DNA from: Pocillopora verrucosa
Taxonomy: Eukaryota; Cnidaria; Anthozoa; Scleractinia; Pocilloporidae
DNA length: 64,000 nucleotides
Direction: 5' to 3'
Assembly: GCF_036669915.1 (NCBI RefSeq)
Contig: NC_089318.1
Span: forward strand, 14,077,628-14,141,627
In this document: one piece after another, positions 25,569-35,788 of the stretch
Layout of the letters: every line of letters starts with the position of its first letter
Position numbering within the stretch: the first letter of the stretch is position 1
The notes under the pieces: generated by a model
Database searches by the model: none
What the model saw: only the letters and a program-made list of their open reading frames with translations
Told to the model about the DNA's origin: nothing
Position numbers and translations under genes: made by a program

Positions 25569-25862
25569 TTGAAAGATGCTATTGTTTATGAGCGCTATTA
25601 TTCAGTGGAAAAACCGCGACAATTACGATCGCAAATCGTTAATGTCAGTAGTTTAGCACCACATGTACAGCGAGTATTAAGTTCCCAATACTGGGATGAA
25701 TATTTTGATTTGATTGCTGCACAGGCAGAGAACCCTGTGGGCTTGAGGCCGCGTGACATCAGTTATTTGATGCGCTGGTTGAACTCTTACATTGTTTGTA
25801 ATTTGCAACGGTCGATCAAAATTTCCGCAAATCGTAACATTTCATCCCCAAAATCCGCTTAA
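25569..25862 (+). pseudogene. Unassigned ORF fragment, broken in copy 2
   Basis: A 97-codon frame with a regular, protein-like composition (contains SSQYWDEYFDLIAAQAENPV and DISYLMRWLNSYIVCNLQR). In copy 2 the matching stretch (about 53170-53455) has a GAA to TAA change in the middle, so it is not maintained there. It has no start context or neighbours that explain it. It could be a decayed exon or a captured fragment of a mobile element or foreign gene. I do not recognise it. Confidence 0.3.
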
Positions 25863-25891
25863 TGACAGTTAGGTAAGTAAAGTTCACTTAC

Positions 25892-26123
25892 CTTGGTTTT
25901 TCTGTGTTGTCTAAAGTGATTTTGCGGGAGTTTGGGACGGTTCATTCGCCACTTTGTACTGATGCCCCTCCAAAGGCAAAGGAAAAACACAAGGCGTGCA
26001 ACTTCCAGGACTGTCTTGGCCAAAAACCTCCAGAACTTCGCAAATTTCTTCCGCTTCCAAATGTCGCTCACCTCCCAGCTTCGGGCACGTCAAAATTCGA
26101 TAAACGTGTAAGAGCCAAGCCAA
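25892..26123 (-). pseudogene. Exon-like ORF with donor site, nonsense in copy 1
   Basis: The minus strand reads YRILTCPKLGGERHLEAEEI then EVFGQDSPGSCTPCVFPL and reaches a canonical donor (AAG, then GTAAGT) just below 25892. In this copy TGG has become TAG within PAKSLW. In copy 2 (53482-53713) the frame is open up to the donor. It may be an upstream exon of paralogue B or of an unrelated gene. Which gene it belongs to is unknown. Confidence 0.35.
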
Positions 26124-26653
26124 AAATCAGTGCAAATACCCGCGTCTAACCACCTCAAAAGCCTGCTCGATTTCCGGCATTCGCTCATCATCTGCCGTCG
26201 ACACATGATATATGTGGACCGAAGAGGTTGATCATAAGTCATAAGCCTTCGATTAACCGTAATAAATTTCAAATTAATCACTAACTGGGCTCAGATTTCA
26301 CCCTATCCTCCCCACGCCTGAGCTAGTTGGTACCGTCTTTCGACTGACACACTAGCGTATCAAATAACTGACGTCACGCGGCCTCAATCCCACAGAGTAG
26401 TCTGCCTATGATTGCTGCAGATAACATGTAGATGTCAACGGTATTATTTCGTTTAACATCAGCACCGGCTTGGCCAGCTTTCCTAAAAGTTTGAATTAAG
26501 TTAAAGCTCGAAGGATTATTTACTGTCTGAAGTCACCTAAATTATCAATTAAAACAAACTACGTTCTGAAATCAGTGAAATTACTTTCTTAAGTTAACTA
26601 GACCCTCGAGGAGCGTTCACTCGGGCTTCGGATCGAGCGTTTTACTTGAGCAT

Positions 26654-27765
26654 TCACCTCTGGATAGTTTGGTTTGGTATAATTGACTCTAAGTATGTCT
26701 CGCATACTGGGGCTCTATATTCATTTAAGGGGTCATCATTTTCTTCTCCATTACTATTTAATTTATCGTTTTCTCTTGCATCAAACTTCAAAGCAGGATC
26801 ACTATTTGTTGTTACATTGTTTGTTGTAGCTTGTCGATGTGTATCATTATCGTCTGCATCATTTTGTAAAGTTGTGAGGTTGCTATCAATATTGTTGATA
26901 TCAATTAGTACATCTTTGTAGAATGGATTATGTACTTTGAGCCAGTTAAGAACTTGTTGTATTAACTCTGGTCGTGATGCTTCAAAATAAACTTGTCCTC
27001 CAGATTGTAACTTTCTTTTAAGCTTAATTATTATTATACAAGATCTATCAGGTTGATGAGGGAGTTGATTACATGTCTGATCACATCCTACAGGTACATT
27101 GCATATTACACCCTTAATTTTTCTCTGTTGTCCTTTATGCACAACCCCAATCTTCTCAAAATACTATTCGTTGAGCTATTCGTATTTGTTCTAGTTTTTC
27201 TAATGAAGATAGTTCTGTGGGTATTTCATCCACATACATATTATTCACTACAGCCCGACATGGTAATTTCCTTTTATGACCTTTGAGTGACATGTGTTGC
27301 ATATACTCTGTTTTCCATCAAATGACTGTTGAATATTGAAATATGTTTGGCAAGGGTACTTCTCGTTTATGCATGTTATGACTGATTTCTTATAAAGTAT
27401 TTGATTACAGACAGTACATATAAAATAAGGGCCCTCTCTTATTTTCCTCTTAAATTGGTTAATACACAATTCAACCAATCTGGCTTTCACTAATTTCTCA
27501 TTGGGTCGGGAAAGTAATTCTTTCTTCTTTCCAGCATCCATAGTTGAATATTTTCTTTAATGTCTTCTAGAAACCTTTTTTTGGCAACAGGTTCCATACT
27601 GTCATACATATATTTTTTTTTCTGTGTTTTCTCATGATGTGTTTCCTTTCAATTTCAGTAATTTTAGATGAACAGCAGATAAATTGTATATCATATTCCT
27701 TAGTCTGACATTCCTGTTTATTTTGAATAATATTATTAATTTCCTTTACTAGATTATCCACAAAG
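26654..27765 (-). mobile_element. Helitron remnant, DUF6570-type N-terminal region (copy 1)
   Basis: Read on the minus strand, the order is IERKHIMRKHRKK, then EDIKENIQLW, then a cysteine pair block GPYFICTVCNQILYKKS and SICNTCHSKVIKGN, then NNMYVDEIPTELSSLEKLEQ, GQQRKIKGVICNVPVGCDQ, KLKRKLQSGG and HNPFYKDV. This order is typical of the region ahead of the Rep/helicase part in large animal Helitron proteins (DUF6570-like). The Rep and helicase domains are missing; the sequence ends just past NPLNEYRAPVCET. One frame change between KGN and the NNMYVDEIP block is shared by both duplication copies, so it is older than the duplication. A one-base A insertion near 27160 breaks the frame only in this copy. 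No certain Helitron termini were found. Confidence 0.65.
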
Positions 27766-28345
27766 AGTAAATACTCACAGAAAACCTCTGCCCAGAACCA
27801 CAGGCCTCTCTACCAAAAGAATACTTTGTTTAAGTTTGATACTTTAGGTAACTTGCTTTATTTGCAAAATAATTAATATCGAAGGCATCAGTATATACAC
27901 ATTAGCACAACTGCCAAAATTTGTTTCAGCCAGAAACTTGTTTATTTTTTTCAATCATTAGTAATCATGATGTTATCCCACTCATTGATCTGTATGGCCT
28001 TGTACAAATGTATGAAACATGTTTCTCAGTTATTTTGTTCATGGGATGCTCAAGTTCAGATTAAGTCTCCAATGATTATTGTTAGGGCCACAGCTTTGCC
28101 AAGCAGCTGGGCTAAAAAAGATTGAACAGTTGGCAATACAGAAAACAATACTGAATACACCAATTGGCAACAGGTTCCATGTTGTCATACATATGTTTTT
28201 TCTGTGTTTTCTCATGATGTGTTTCCTTTCAATTTTAGTAATTTGACATGAACAGCAAATAAATTGTATATCACATTCCATAGTCAGTGACATTCCTGTC
28301 TATTTTGAATAATATTAATTTACTCTACTAGATTATTCACACCAC
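27583..28345 (+). repeat. Internal direct repeat of about 180 bases
   Basis: 27583-27770 and 28167-28345 match by eye in the same orientation, from ggcaacaggttccat through catgatgtgtttcctttcaa to ctagattat.cacac/cacaa. Both encode the IERKHIMRKHRK motif on the minus strand. The Helitron remnant therefore contains a local duplication. Copy 2 carries the same pair (about 55185-55370 and 55769-55945), so it predates the segmental duplication. Confidence 0.7.
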
Positions 28346-30420
28346 GAATGTGTATTGTCTGTTTCATTGCAGGTGAATGACTGTCTTCATATGTCAGAAG
28401 AGAAAACAATTGCTTAACTTTTGCATTTTGTTGATAAATACAAGCTATACAGTAACTTGAAATCCACATTAAAAATCCTGTTTTCCCAGTGGGGTTCCTT
28501 AAAATCAAGGTCTCTAAAGATATTCTGCTTTCAGTTAAATTACTTAATTCTCTGTGACTTACTTCATTAATGTGTACATTTATGTTAGTGCCAAAAATTG
28601 TAAAACTGTCAGTCAGGGTAGCTGATATTAAACAGTGCTTACTCTGCATTGTATTGTTAAGCTGAGATCCATTTTCAATAATTGCATCTAAGGTATTTGA
28701 GTTCTAGTAACTACAAGGTGAAATGATTGAGTAATGTGGAATAAAGAACTACTGCAAAACAGTGGTCTTTGTGACATTTGTGTTGACCTGATATCTCTTT
28801 AATACCTCTCTTACATTGTTGCTAATTGCCACATCATATTTTGTAATTTGTTAACCTTTTTTTTCAAACCAATCAGTTGCTCCATTGAACAAATAGATTC
28901 CAAGTTGCTGTACATCTCTTCAGTTATAGATCACAGATGATGTCAATATGTGGTAAGAACAAAAAAGTGGCACATGAGGCACTGATGTTCTTGCCACATT
29001 TTGACATCCTCTGTGATCTATTACTGAACAGACGCATGGCAATTTGGAATCTATTTGTTTTATATAATAAAGAATTAAAAAAAGTTTTTAATGATGACAT
29101 CATTTATAAGTCTGTCCTCCAGTAGATCATAAGTGAGAACCAATCAGAATACGTGCATAACTGAGCTTATTATATAAATAAACTTTGAAAGTGATGCACT
29201 AAGTCGTCTGTAAATGATATCTAATAGACCACATCCCTCAAGAGTGACTTTTGCCATAAAAATCTCTGGCATGTGAGTCAAACACTTAAAAATGGCCATC
29301 ATCAGCGCAGTAACTAATACTCACAACAATACATCCAACTGTTAAAATATATAACCTATATTGTTCTGATATCAATAACTCAAATGCTCTTTTCAGGCCC
29401 ATACAGTATTGATATCCCTCAATGGTAGGCTCAACATGGACATTACCAAGGTGACTTTTGCTATATTCTAGCAGGTAATCTTCCTCTCATACTGTAAGCA
29501 TTGATGGTAAATCTGCTAGCAGTAAAAATGATTGTCTTGATAATTGTGACAAACTGCTATGTAGTTTACTTCCAATATGCACTATTTGTTTCAATTCATT
29601 GGGATTGCCTATTTCTTTCATATTGTGGTATGTTAATGCACATAAACTCATTGCAACACATTGTTGCCCAGCGTTTTGTCCAAATACAACATCCCCTTGA
29701 CTTTATGTTGTTTTTATTGTTTTCTGGAATCCACAAGGTGCCTACAAGGAACAGGGTTTTCTCTACATCATTATAGAGCTTGTTCTTTGTACAATTACCT
29801 CTGTGAATTACACCCTTGTACTCACTATATGGGAAATTACACAAAAAGAACCTTAAGTATTTGAGATATTTCTTTCTATGTTTATCTCTACATGAATTGT
29901 AGACATATCTCATTGAAGAGTAAACGTTTCTTGTTCTAAAAATTGGTTTCCTTCTCATTTCTTTGTACAAACCTGATTCTTGTTTTATATGAACCTTTGG
30001 TAAAGTTTCCGCACAGCCCCATACTATTGTAAAACAAATCTGTTTTTCCAATGAAAATGTATTGTTTTTGTCATTGTTTTCTCTGTTCAAGAACTGAATG
30101 CATAATGTAGGATGGGGCTATGCTTTTTTTCATGTTGCATTATTTTTAATAACATCATGGAATTTCATTGACTTTGGTACGTTTTTACTTAAACGGCTCC
30201 GTACATAACTCTGCAGTTTTCTAATTTTCTTAGAGACACGTTTTAACATCCTCACTGGTACTCTGCTTGGTTCACGATCACGTTTATAGCCATGGCATTC
30301 ACACACAACACGAGTACGATTACAATATACAGACTTTGCACAACGAGATCTGAATTGTTGTACTTTTATTGACACTGTAAAATCCTTATGTTCATGTACA
30401 TTGGTCATATTGACAACTTT
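28320..30420 (-). other. Unassigned reading frames upstream of the Helitron remnant
   Basis: Minus-strand frames at 28320-28649 (contains LETLILRNPTGKTGFLMW), 29596-30090 (contains [20 protein letters not shown] and [14 protein letters not shown]) and 30130-30408 (contains [17 protein letters not shown]) are duplicated in copy 2 with little change. The cysteine-rich character and position suggest either an N-terminal part of the same transposon or a different old element. I recognise no domain and they are not joined in one frame. Confidence 0.3.
28890..29057 (+). repeat. Foldback (inverted-repeat) element, copy 1
   Basis: Left arm 28890-28960 and right arm 28987-29057 are 71 bases each and complementary with few mismatches, around a 26-base loop. 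The outer ends are caaatagattcc and ggaatctatttg. Flanking bases (tataataaagaat on the right) resemble the flank of the foldback at 40918-41079, which points to one MITE family. Confidence 0.85.
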
Positions 30421-30458
30421 TCTAGTATATCACAATCATCGAGAGTATTCATCATGTC

Positions 30459-31019
30459 TTATACAAAGAACATACAACTCCATGCGGAGAGCAAACCAAC
30501 ATTCACGATCGCTTGTACAATAATAATACTGATTGTGTAAGAAATACCAAATTGTACTTTACTAGTATTGAACCCAATAAAAACCAGTAACGGAAACAGG
30601 ATATTCAACGGAAGAGTTAAGCTTAGATATTCAACCTTGCTATTCAAGTTGCTTACGTCAGTATCCTTATCCAATTCGCTGTCTTTAGCGCCATCTTCGA
30701 AGTTGTGTTCACGAACTTTCTTGATTTTTCCAGCAAATGAGGTGTTCATCTCAGCATCATAGTTCGTTGTTCAATCGGCTGTCACAGTTTTGCTAGTATT
30801 TTCGAAGTTTGAACTCACATATGGCTCATTTGTTATCTCGTAAGAACTAGTGTAAACTTTGCACATTTGGCTAGCTTTCAAGCTAGAGAGTCCGTGCACC
30901 GGCCCATTCCGAAAACGCTCGATATCATTTAGTGTGGGCCTACCACGAATAGCGTATGCATACGTATGTGAGATGAGCGCATGAGACAGGAATCTTTGAG
31001 AGCGGACTTCGTATAACAC
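30459..31019 (-). pseudogene. Copy 1 of a 210-codon ORF with two membrane helices, broken
   Basis: In copy 2 (58074-58706) this is one open frame. Here TTA has become TGA within AD(L)TTNY, splitting it into frames of 82 and 96 codons. Small indels near the start also differ. The C-terminal half holds two hydrophobic segments ([19 protein letters not shown] and [20 protein letters not shown]). Confidence 0.4.
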
Positions 31020-31384
31020 AGCATTTCGTAAACTGATTTATGATTACGAAGAGCGAGCACAAGGTAAGACAAGTGCTAGACTCTCATCCCCAGCTTCCTC
31101 GGTTTACGCAAGGAATGCCTGGGACCATGACCCCCCTTTTAGCGCCTAAGAAAGGCCTGCATTTACTGTGATGTGATGTCTTTAAACGATACAATAGAGA
31201 CGATTTTTTCGTTATTTACGATTTTTGAGGACTTGCGCACTGAGGATCTCAAACAAGCCGGACGGAACGCCATATCAATAAGGATCTGGGTGTCCTTGTA
31301 ATTCGAAGGCGTAGAGTTGAAAAGAAATATTCTTCTTAATTTGGTTTCTTCAGCTTTGATGCATACATGTACGATTGTATTTAA

Positions 31385-32602
31385 TCAAAGTGCTCTGTGA
31401 GCAAACTCGTGAATTGACACATGATTTTTTATATTATGTTCAATGTTATCTGGTTTAGGGAATTTTGTGGTTGATTGTCATATCTAGAGTACGAGCAGTA
31501 GTTCAGTGTTCGCTAATGTAGCAAAGAAACAAAGTAACGTTGGGATAAGAAGGCATTACAATTGAAATGATCATGCTATTACATTTGACAAGGTGGATGA
31601 TGTCATGTGTTTTAAACGTCTATCATTTTTGTTTCTGGTTCAAAAGAAAAGGTTGGAAGTAAATGTGGGTGAAAAGTGAAATTTACTGTCTTTCGTTGTA
31701 AATATTAGAAAATCAAGGCAACACTGTCATTTTTTAATGAAAACATTAACGATTCCCTCTTTATCAAACGAGACAAACGGGAACGGGTTTTGAGTGATAT
31801 AACTAAGCCAAGCCTGCCACCGTCATTTTGGATCTCCGCCTGGGTAGATTTAGGTCACGTGCTAGGCAACGTATGATCAATAGCAAGAGAGAATTTCATT
31901 TCAGGCCTATTTATCAATTTTGTGGTGTGTAACTTTCGCATTTTAGTACGTTGTATGTATGTTGAATCTTCAATTTGTCTTAAAAACTTAAAAGAAAATT
32001 TTTCTTTAAAAATTCACTGAAAATCGGTCGCTAAAATTGTTTGTTTAGGTGTTATCTGATTTTCGTGTTAACTTGTTATTTCGTCAGTCGCCGGCATCTT
32101 TTGTTGCTTCACACAGGAAAAACACACGCGACGAAACGTAATGATCAATTTTGTCCTCAATCTCACGCTATAACAGAAAAAGCTTTTGAACATCTGTAAA
32201 CTCCGAGCGCTTCGCAGTAAGTGATATTTTCAATGAATCTTCGGATTGTTTCAAGTTCAAGGATTGTAAATTACAATTTTATGAAAAACGAAGGTTGTTC
32301 TGTTATTTCAGTGTGAATCCTTGCATGCCTGCCAGTCGCTGGCGCCGCTTGTTGAAACTAAAACGAAAAAAAAAACTCTTTTAAGATTATCATTGGCTTC
32401 TTTTTCACCCCACCACTATTCTTAGCAACAAAGGTCGCCATTTCGTCAGTTTATTGCTCACCAAAAACTATAAAATGCACTCAAAAGCCTAAAATCTAAA
32501 AAAAAGTTTACAGGAATCGACCAATCGAGCGAGCGAGCGAATGCCATTCCCCACATCGTATCTATAACTCGTTCTTGCGCATGCGCGCAATTCACGAGTT
32601 AA
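31385..32602. other. 1.2 kb segment present only in duplication copy 1
   Basis: Copy 2 joins gattgtatttaa directly to aaatgataaaaaatgac (59121-59150). In copy 1 these flanks are 1.2 kb apart, with TTAA at both edges. No long ORF is present. The segment contains CG-bearing stretches and the palindrome at 32566-32600. It lies upstream of the membrane-protein gene and might have held its promoter or a 5' non-coding exon. The simplest reading is a microhomology-type deletion in copy 2. Confidence 0.75.
32566..32600 (+). repeat. 35-bp palindrome with an NRF-1-like core
   Basis: Outer arms AACTCGT and ACGAGTT are perfect complements. The inner arms TTGCGC and GCGCAA flank ATGC. The core TGCGCATGCGCG fits the known NRF-1 consensus YGCGCAYGCGCR. 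It ends two bases before the right edge of the copy-1-only segment. Confidence 0.7.
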
Positions 32603-33538
32603 AAATGATAAAAAATGACAATAACATCGAGAATACATTTACAATAGGTGTTAGAATCAGGAGGTACTACAAATATTAACTTATGAGATTCAAATTCAAT
32701 GATGCATCTGCAGGGGAAGATTTTCTCGTATCTTTAAGGACTTGAGTATCCCTCTTCTTTCAAACTCGGGTTTTACAAGCACTAGTTATATTTCTGCGAC
32801 TTAAACCATGATTTTTGTGCATAATCATGATCAGGGAATTATGTAAAATATGGCAAACACAAGCTTGAAAGGTTAACAAGAATATAGAGCAATCTAAGGA
32901 ATAATCCCGTTTGGCTTTCGAAAGGAAATAAATATTTTTTTTCCAATGTCCTATTCATCAATCGAATACACCTTCTACAAACCCATAACTTGTACTTTTT
33001 TGTGCGCAAAATCTAAAACTATCGTAAGCATTATGTTTATTTTCCACTTGGGGTAATGGACCAAATCGTTTGAATTGTTATGCATTAGCATCAAAATTGA
33101 AAATTTCGTTGACCTTTCTATTATTAAGATCTCAGTAACCAAGGTAAGGTCCCTAATTCAGTCATCAACAAGCAATTAGCATTTGCTATAGCTTGGATTT
33201 AGATTCCATAATTTTCACAATTTTTATTTGAATAAGACCTGATTTCTAAGATTTCTGATCTAAATACTGCTGATGCCGATTAGAAAGCTAGTTTTCCAGA
33301 GAGCCTGGAAGACTTCCAGCCTACTAGGATGCGTGACGGAAGAGAGAGAGAGCTGCGAAAGAGGTCATTAACACTTTATTTTCTCGTCCTGTTTCCAAAG
33401 TAACAAAATAATAAAGATCATGTGGTCTACACGTCTTAACAAGTCAAAAGCAGAAACCAATCTAGAGTAAGTAACTGTAAATCGAAAGTTTAAGAATATT
33501 ATCGCTGTCCTGTAGAACCCAGAAGTATCGGTGGAAAA

Positions 33539-35788
33539 ATGTCTCTACATGTCATGTGCCTCTCTCTACTATACGTTTACCCCTTCATACATTTCTTAAC
33601 TGCCGAGCGGGATGTTGACTGCAGACTTTCACCCACTGATGGGGATATTTCCATGGAATTTCGCCTCCAAGCATCCGGAAAACGTGTGAAAATGGTTTAT
33701 TTGAATTTGAAGATTGGAAACGGAAGCTACCATCCATTGGAGTTAGCGGACGAATTTCTTCCAGAAAGATGGGTTTGGGCAAAGTCAATCAAGGAACATA
33801 TGCTTTCTCTGCCCGAAAATTATGATGTTTTATCACTGGGATTGTTAAAGTATCAGGTGACAAGTCTGGACGTGCATTTGGCGGATAAACCAACAGGATG
33901 TGTAGCGAGTTTGAACTCATCCAGCCAAAACATGGCTATTGGAAAAATGCTGTTAGAATATGTAACCGTTGAGACAAAAAACTCTAGTGATTTACAGTCA
34001 CAAGTAGTCTGTGTGAGAATGATAAAGGTCATAAAGGGTGCAGGAGATAAACATCTTGAGTATCAGTGCTGTAGAATATCGCCTAACAATCTTGAATCTC
34101 ATCAGGTCCTGTGTGATCAAACTGTTAGCATAAGCCACTGGGCAGAGCTGCTCGAAACCATTCTTACTCTCATTGCTATTTTCTTGGTCCTTTTTTTTCC
34201 GGCGTTTCCATTGGCACTGCCAGATTATATATTTAGCCTTCAGCGAGAGTGTGACAAGGCCGAATATCGCCCTACGGAAGACACAGGTCCACACGCTGAT
34301 CGTTTGCATCACACGAGAAATGGATACGTTGAAATCAATCAGGATGATGAGGAGGACGATGGAATTGCCGTGGATGATGCCACTCCATTGACTATTTCAA
34401 CTCTTTTATTTCAAGTTGTTCAACGACTGCCCGACTCGAGGTTCTCGTTCAACCTTAAGTTAGCTTTTATGCTCGTCTTTCTTTGTCCACTTTCTATCTA
34501 CGTTCAGTTGGGGCTCACTTTAGCGATAAACAAAAGACACATGGATGAAACCTTAAGGAAAGAAATAGACCGTGGTTTATCTAATACCGTCTTTTTAATT
34601 GCCTATTCAATCTGTGTCTCTTTTCCTTGCTTTTTTTTAAGACCGAAAGATTTATTACTATCAAATCAGATTACAAGGAGTTGTTTATGCGGTAGATTAT
34701 CTAAGCTGCTTCGGTTTCCTTTACTAGATATCGAACGAAGCTCCGTGGGAGATGAAATACGTGTTCATTTGAACTTACTGAAATATGGAGTCTACAATTT
34801 GGTGCCGATTTTTACAAATTGGTGTCTACGTAGGTTAAACACGCTGTTTAGTACCATCACGTGTTCGACAACAATGAGTAATCATAAAATTTCCCGAATG
34901 AGGAGTGCACTTTGTGCTGCCTGGGTCATATTTTCTTTTTTTCTTACACTACTTTTGGCCATTTTTGGTGAAGTATTCTTCATCTTCCTCTGTCTTGTTA
35001 TGCAGGTTTGCTTTCTAGGTATTTTCTCACCTTTCTATACCCTTTTTCTCATTTTTTTTTTAAAGACATATAGAGTGACCAGAGCTTTTTGCGAATACCG
35101 TGTTTTGATTAGGGTAACTGGAGTTTTTATAATTGTGCTATTGTTAATGTGCTCTTATGTAATTTTACTTTTTACCATAACTTTTTTGACCTCTTCTTGT
35201 GGATTTTTTACCAATACTGTAGCGTATACTACCATAGGAATCGCCCTAAACGCAGATAATGTAACGCCATATGCAGCTTTCGTCCTTGTAATTATTACAA
35301 ACATTTATCTCTGTTACTCTAATTTTCAGAACAGGTACAAAGAGGTCAAGGGGATGATATTAACATGTCGATGGGAATTACATAAGAATACCGGAAGTTT
35401 TTATTCCAACGACACAATTCCGACCAGGCTTTGTTGGTTTGTGTGCGGCAGAGTTTTGCCAGTTAAATCTGAAATTTGTCGCATGCTTCGCAATATGGTT
35501 TTGATTTTGATATTTTTGTTTTTAGTGGTATATTCAATTGCTTTTTACGGAAGTGAAAATAACGTTTCCGCTACTTTCTCCGTCATCGCCGTAGTTCTCA
35601 CTGGGGTTCTTCCAGCCTTACTGTTAAAACTTTTGACTGAAGGCAAACCATTCAAAGGCTTGGAAAAAGTAAACTTGAAAAGAAAAATTCACTTTGCAGT
35701 GGAACAGTTTTATCAAGAGTCAAGTGATGAAAATACAATTATTAGTGACAGAGTGAATAAACAAAGTACAGATGTCGAACAAGTGTAA
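33539..35788 (+). CDS. Uncharacterised multi-pass membrane protein, 749 aa, intact copy
   Basis: A single open frame. Residues 1-22 form a likely signal peptide. An extracellular domain of about 180 residues follows, with several Cys and N-glycosylation sequons (NGSY near 60, NSSS and NSSD near 125-145). About ten hydrophobic helices follow: near 204-227 (ending FPAFPLAL), 305-330, 349-368, a long double or triple segment at 458-512, 525-548, 562-595, 650-668 and 675-700. An acidic loop (DDEEDDGIAVDD) lies between the first two helices. The tail ends VEQV. The family is unknown to me; the layout suggests a receptor-like or transporter-like plasma-membrane protein, but no signature motif is seen. 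A tgtcctgtag acceptor-like site lies just before the start, so a 5' non-coding exon is possible. It is duplicated at 61217-63456, where the frame is broken. Confidence 0.85.
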   Translation: MSLHVMCLSLLYVYPFIHFLTAERDVDCRLSPTDGDISMEFRLQASGKRVKMVYLNLKIGNGSYHPLELADEFLPERWVWAKSIKEHMLSLPENYDVLSLGLLKYQVTSLDVHLADKPTGCVASLNSSSQNMAIGKMLLEYVTVETKNSSDLQSQVVCVRMIKVIKGAGDKHLEYQCCRISPNNLESHQVLCDQTVSISHWAELLETILTLIAIFLVLFFPAFPLALPDYIFSLQRECDKAEYRPTEDTGPHADRLHHTRNGYVEINQDDEEDDGIAVDDATPLTISTLLFQVVQRLPDSRFSFNLKLAFMLVFLCPLSIYVQLGLTLAINKRHMDETLRKEIDRGLSNTVFLIAYSICVSFPCFFLRPKDLLLSNQITRSCLCGRLSKLLRFPLLDIERSSVGDEIRVHLNLLKYGVYNLVPIFTNWCLRRLNTLFSTITCSTTMSNHKISRMRSALCAAWVIFSFFLTLLLAIFGEVFFIFLCLVMQVCFLGIFSPFYTLFLIFFLKTYRVTRAFCEYRVLIRVTGVFIIVLLLMCSYVILLFTITFLTSSCGFFTNTVAYTTIGIALNADNVTPYAAFVLVIITNIYLCYSNFQNRYKEVKGMILTCRWELHKNTGSFYSNDTIPTRLCWFVCGRVLPVKSEICRMLRNMVLILIFLFLVVYSIAFYGSENNVSATFSVIAVVLTGVLPALLLKLLTEGKPFKGLEKVNLKRKIHFAVEQFYQESSDENTIISDRVNKQSTDVEQV

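Noticed and set aside
29501-29776. Plus-strand hydrophobic ORF of 91 codons, repeated at 57102-57377
   Set aside because: It overlaps the longer minus-strand frame at 29596-30090 and its duplication counterpart. AT-rich antisense readily gives hydrophobic frames.
31381-32602. piggyBac-type insertion at TTAA in duplication copy 1
   Set aside because: The segment lacks terminal inverted repeats and a transposase. A deletion in copy 2 with TTAA microhomology is simpler.
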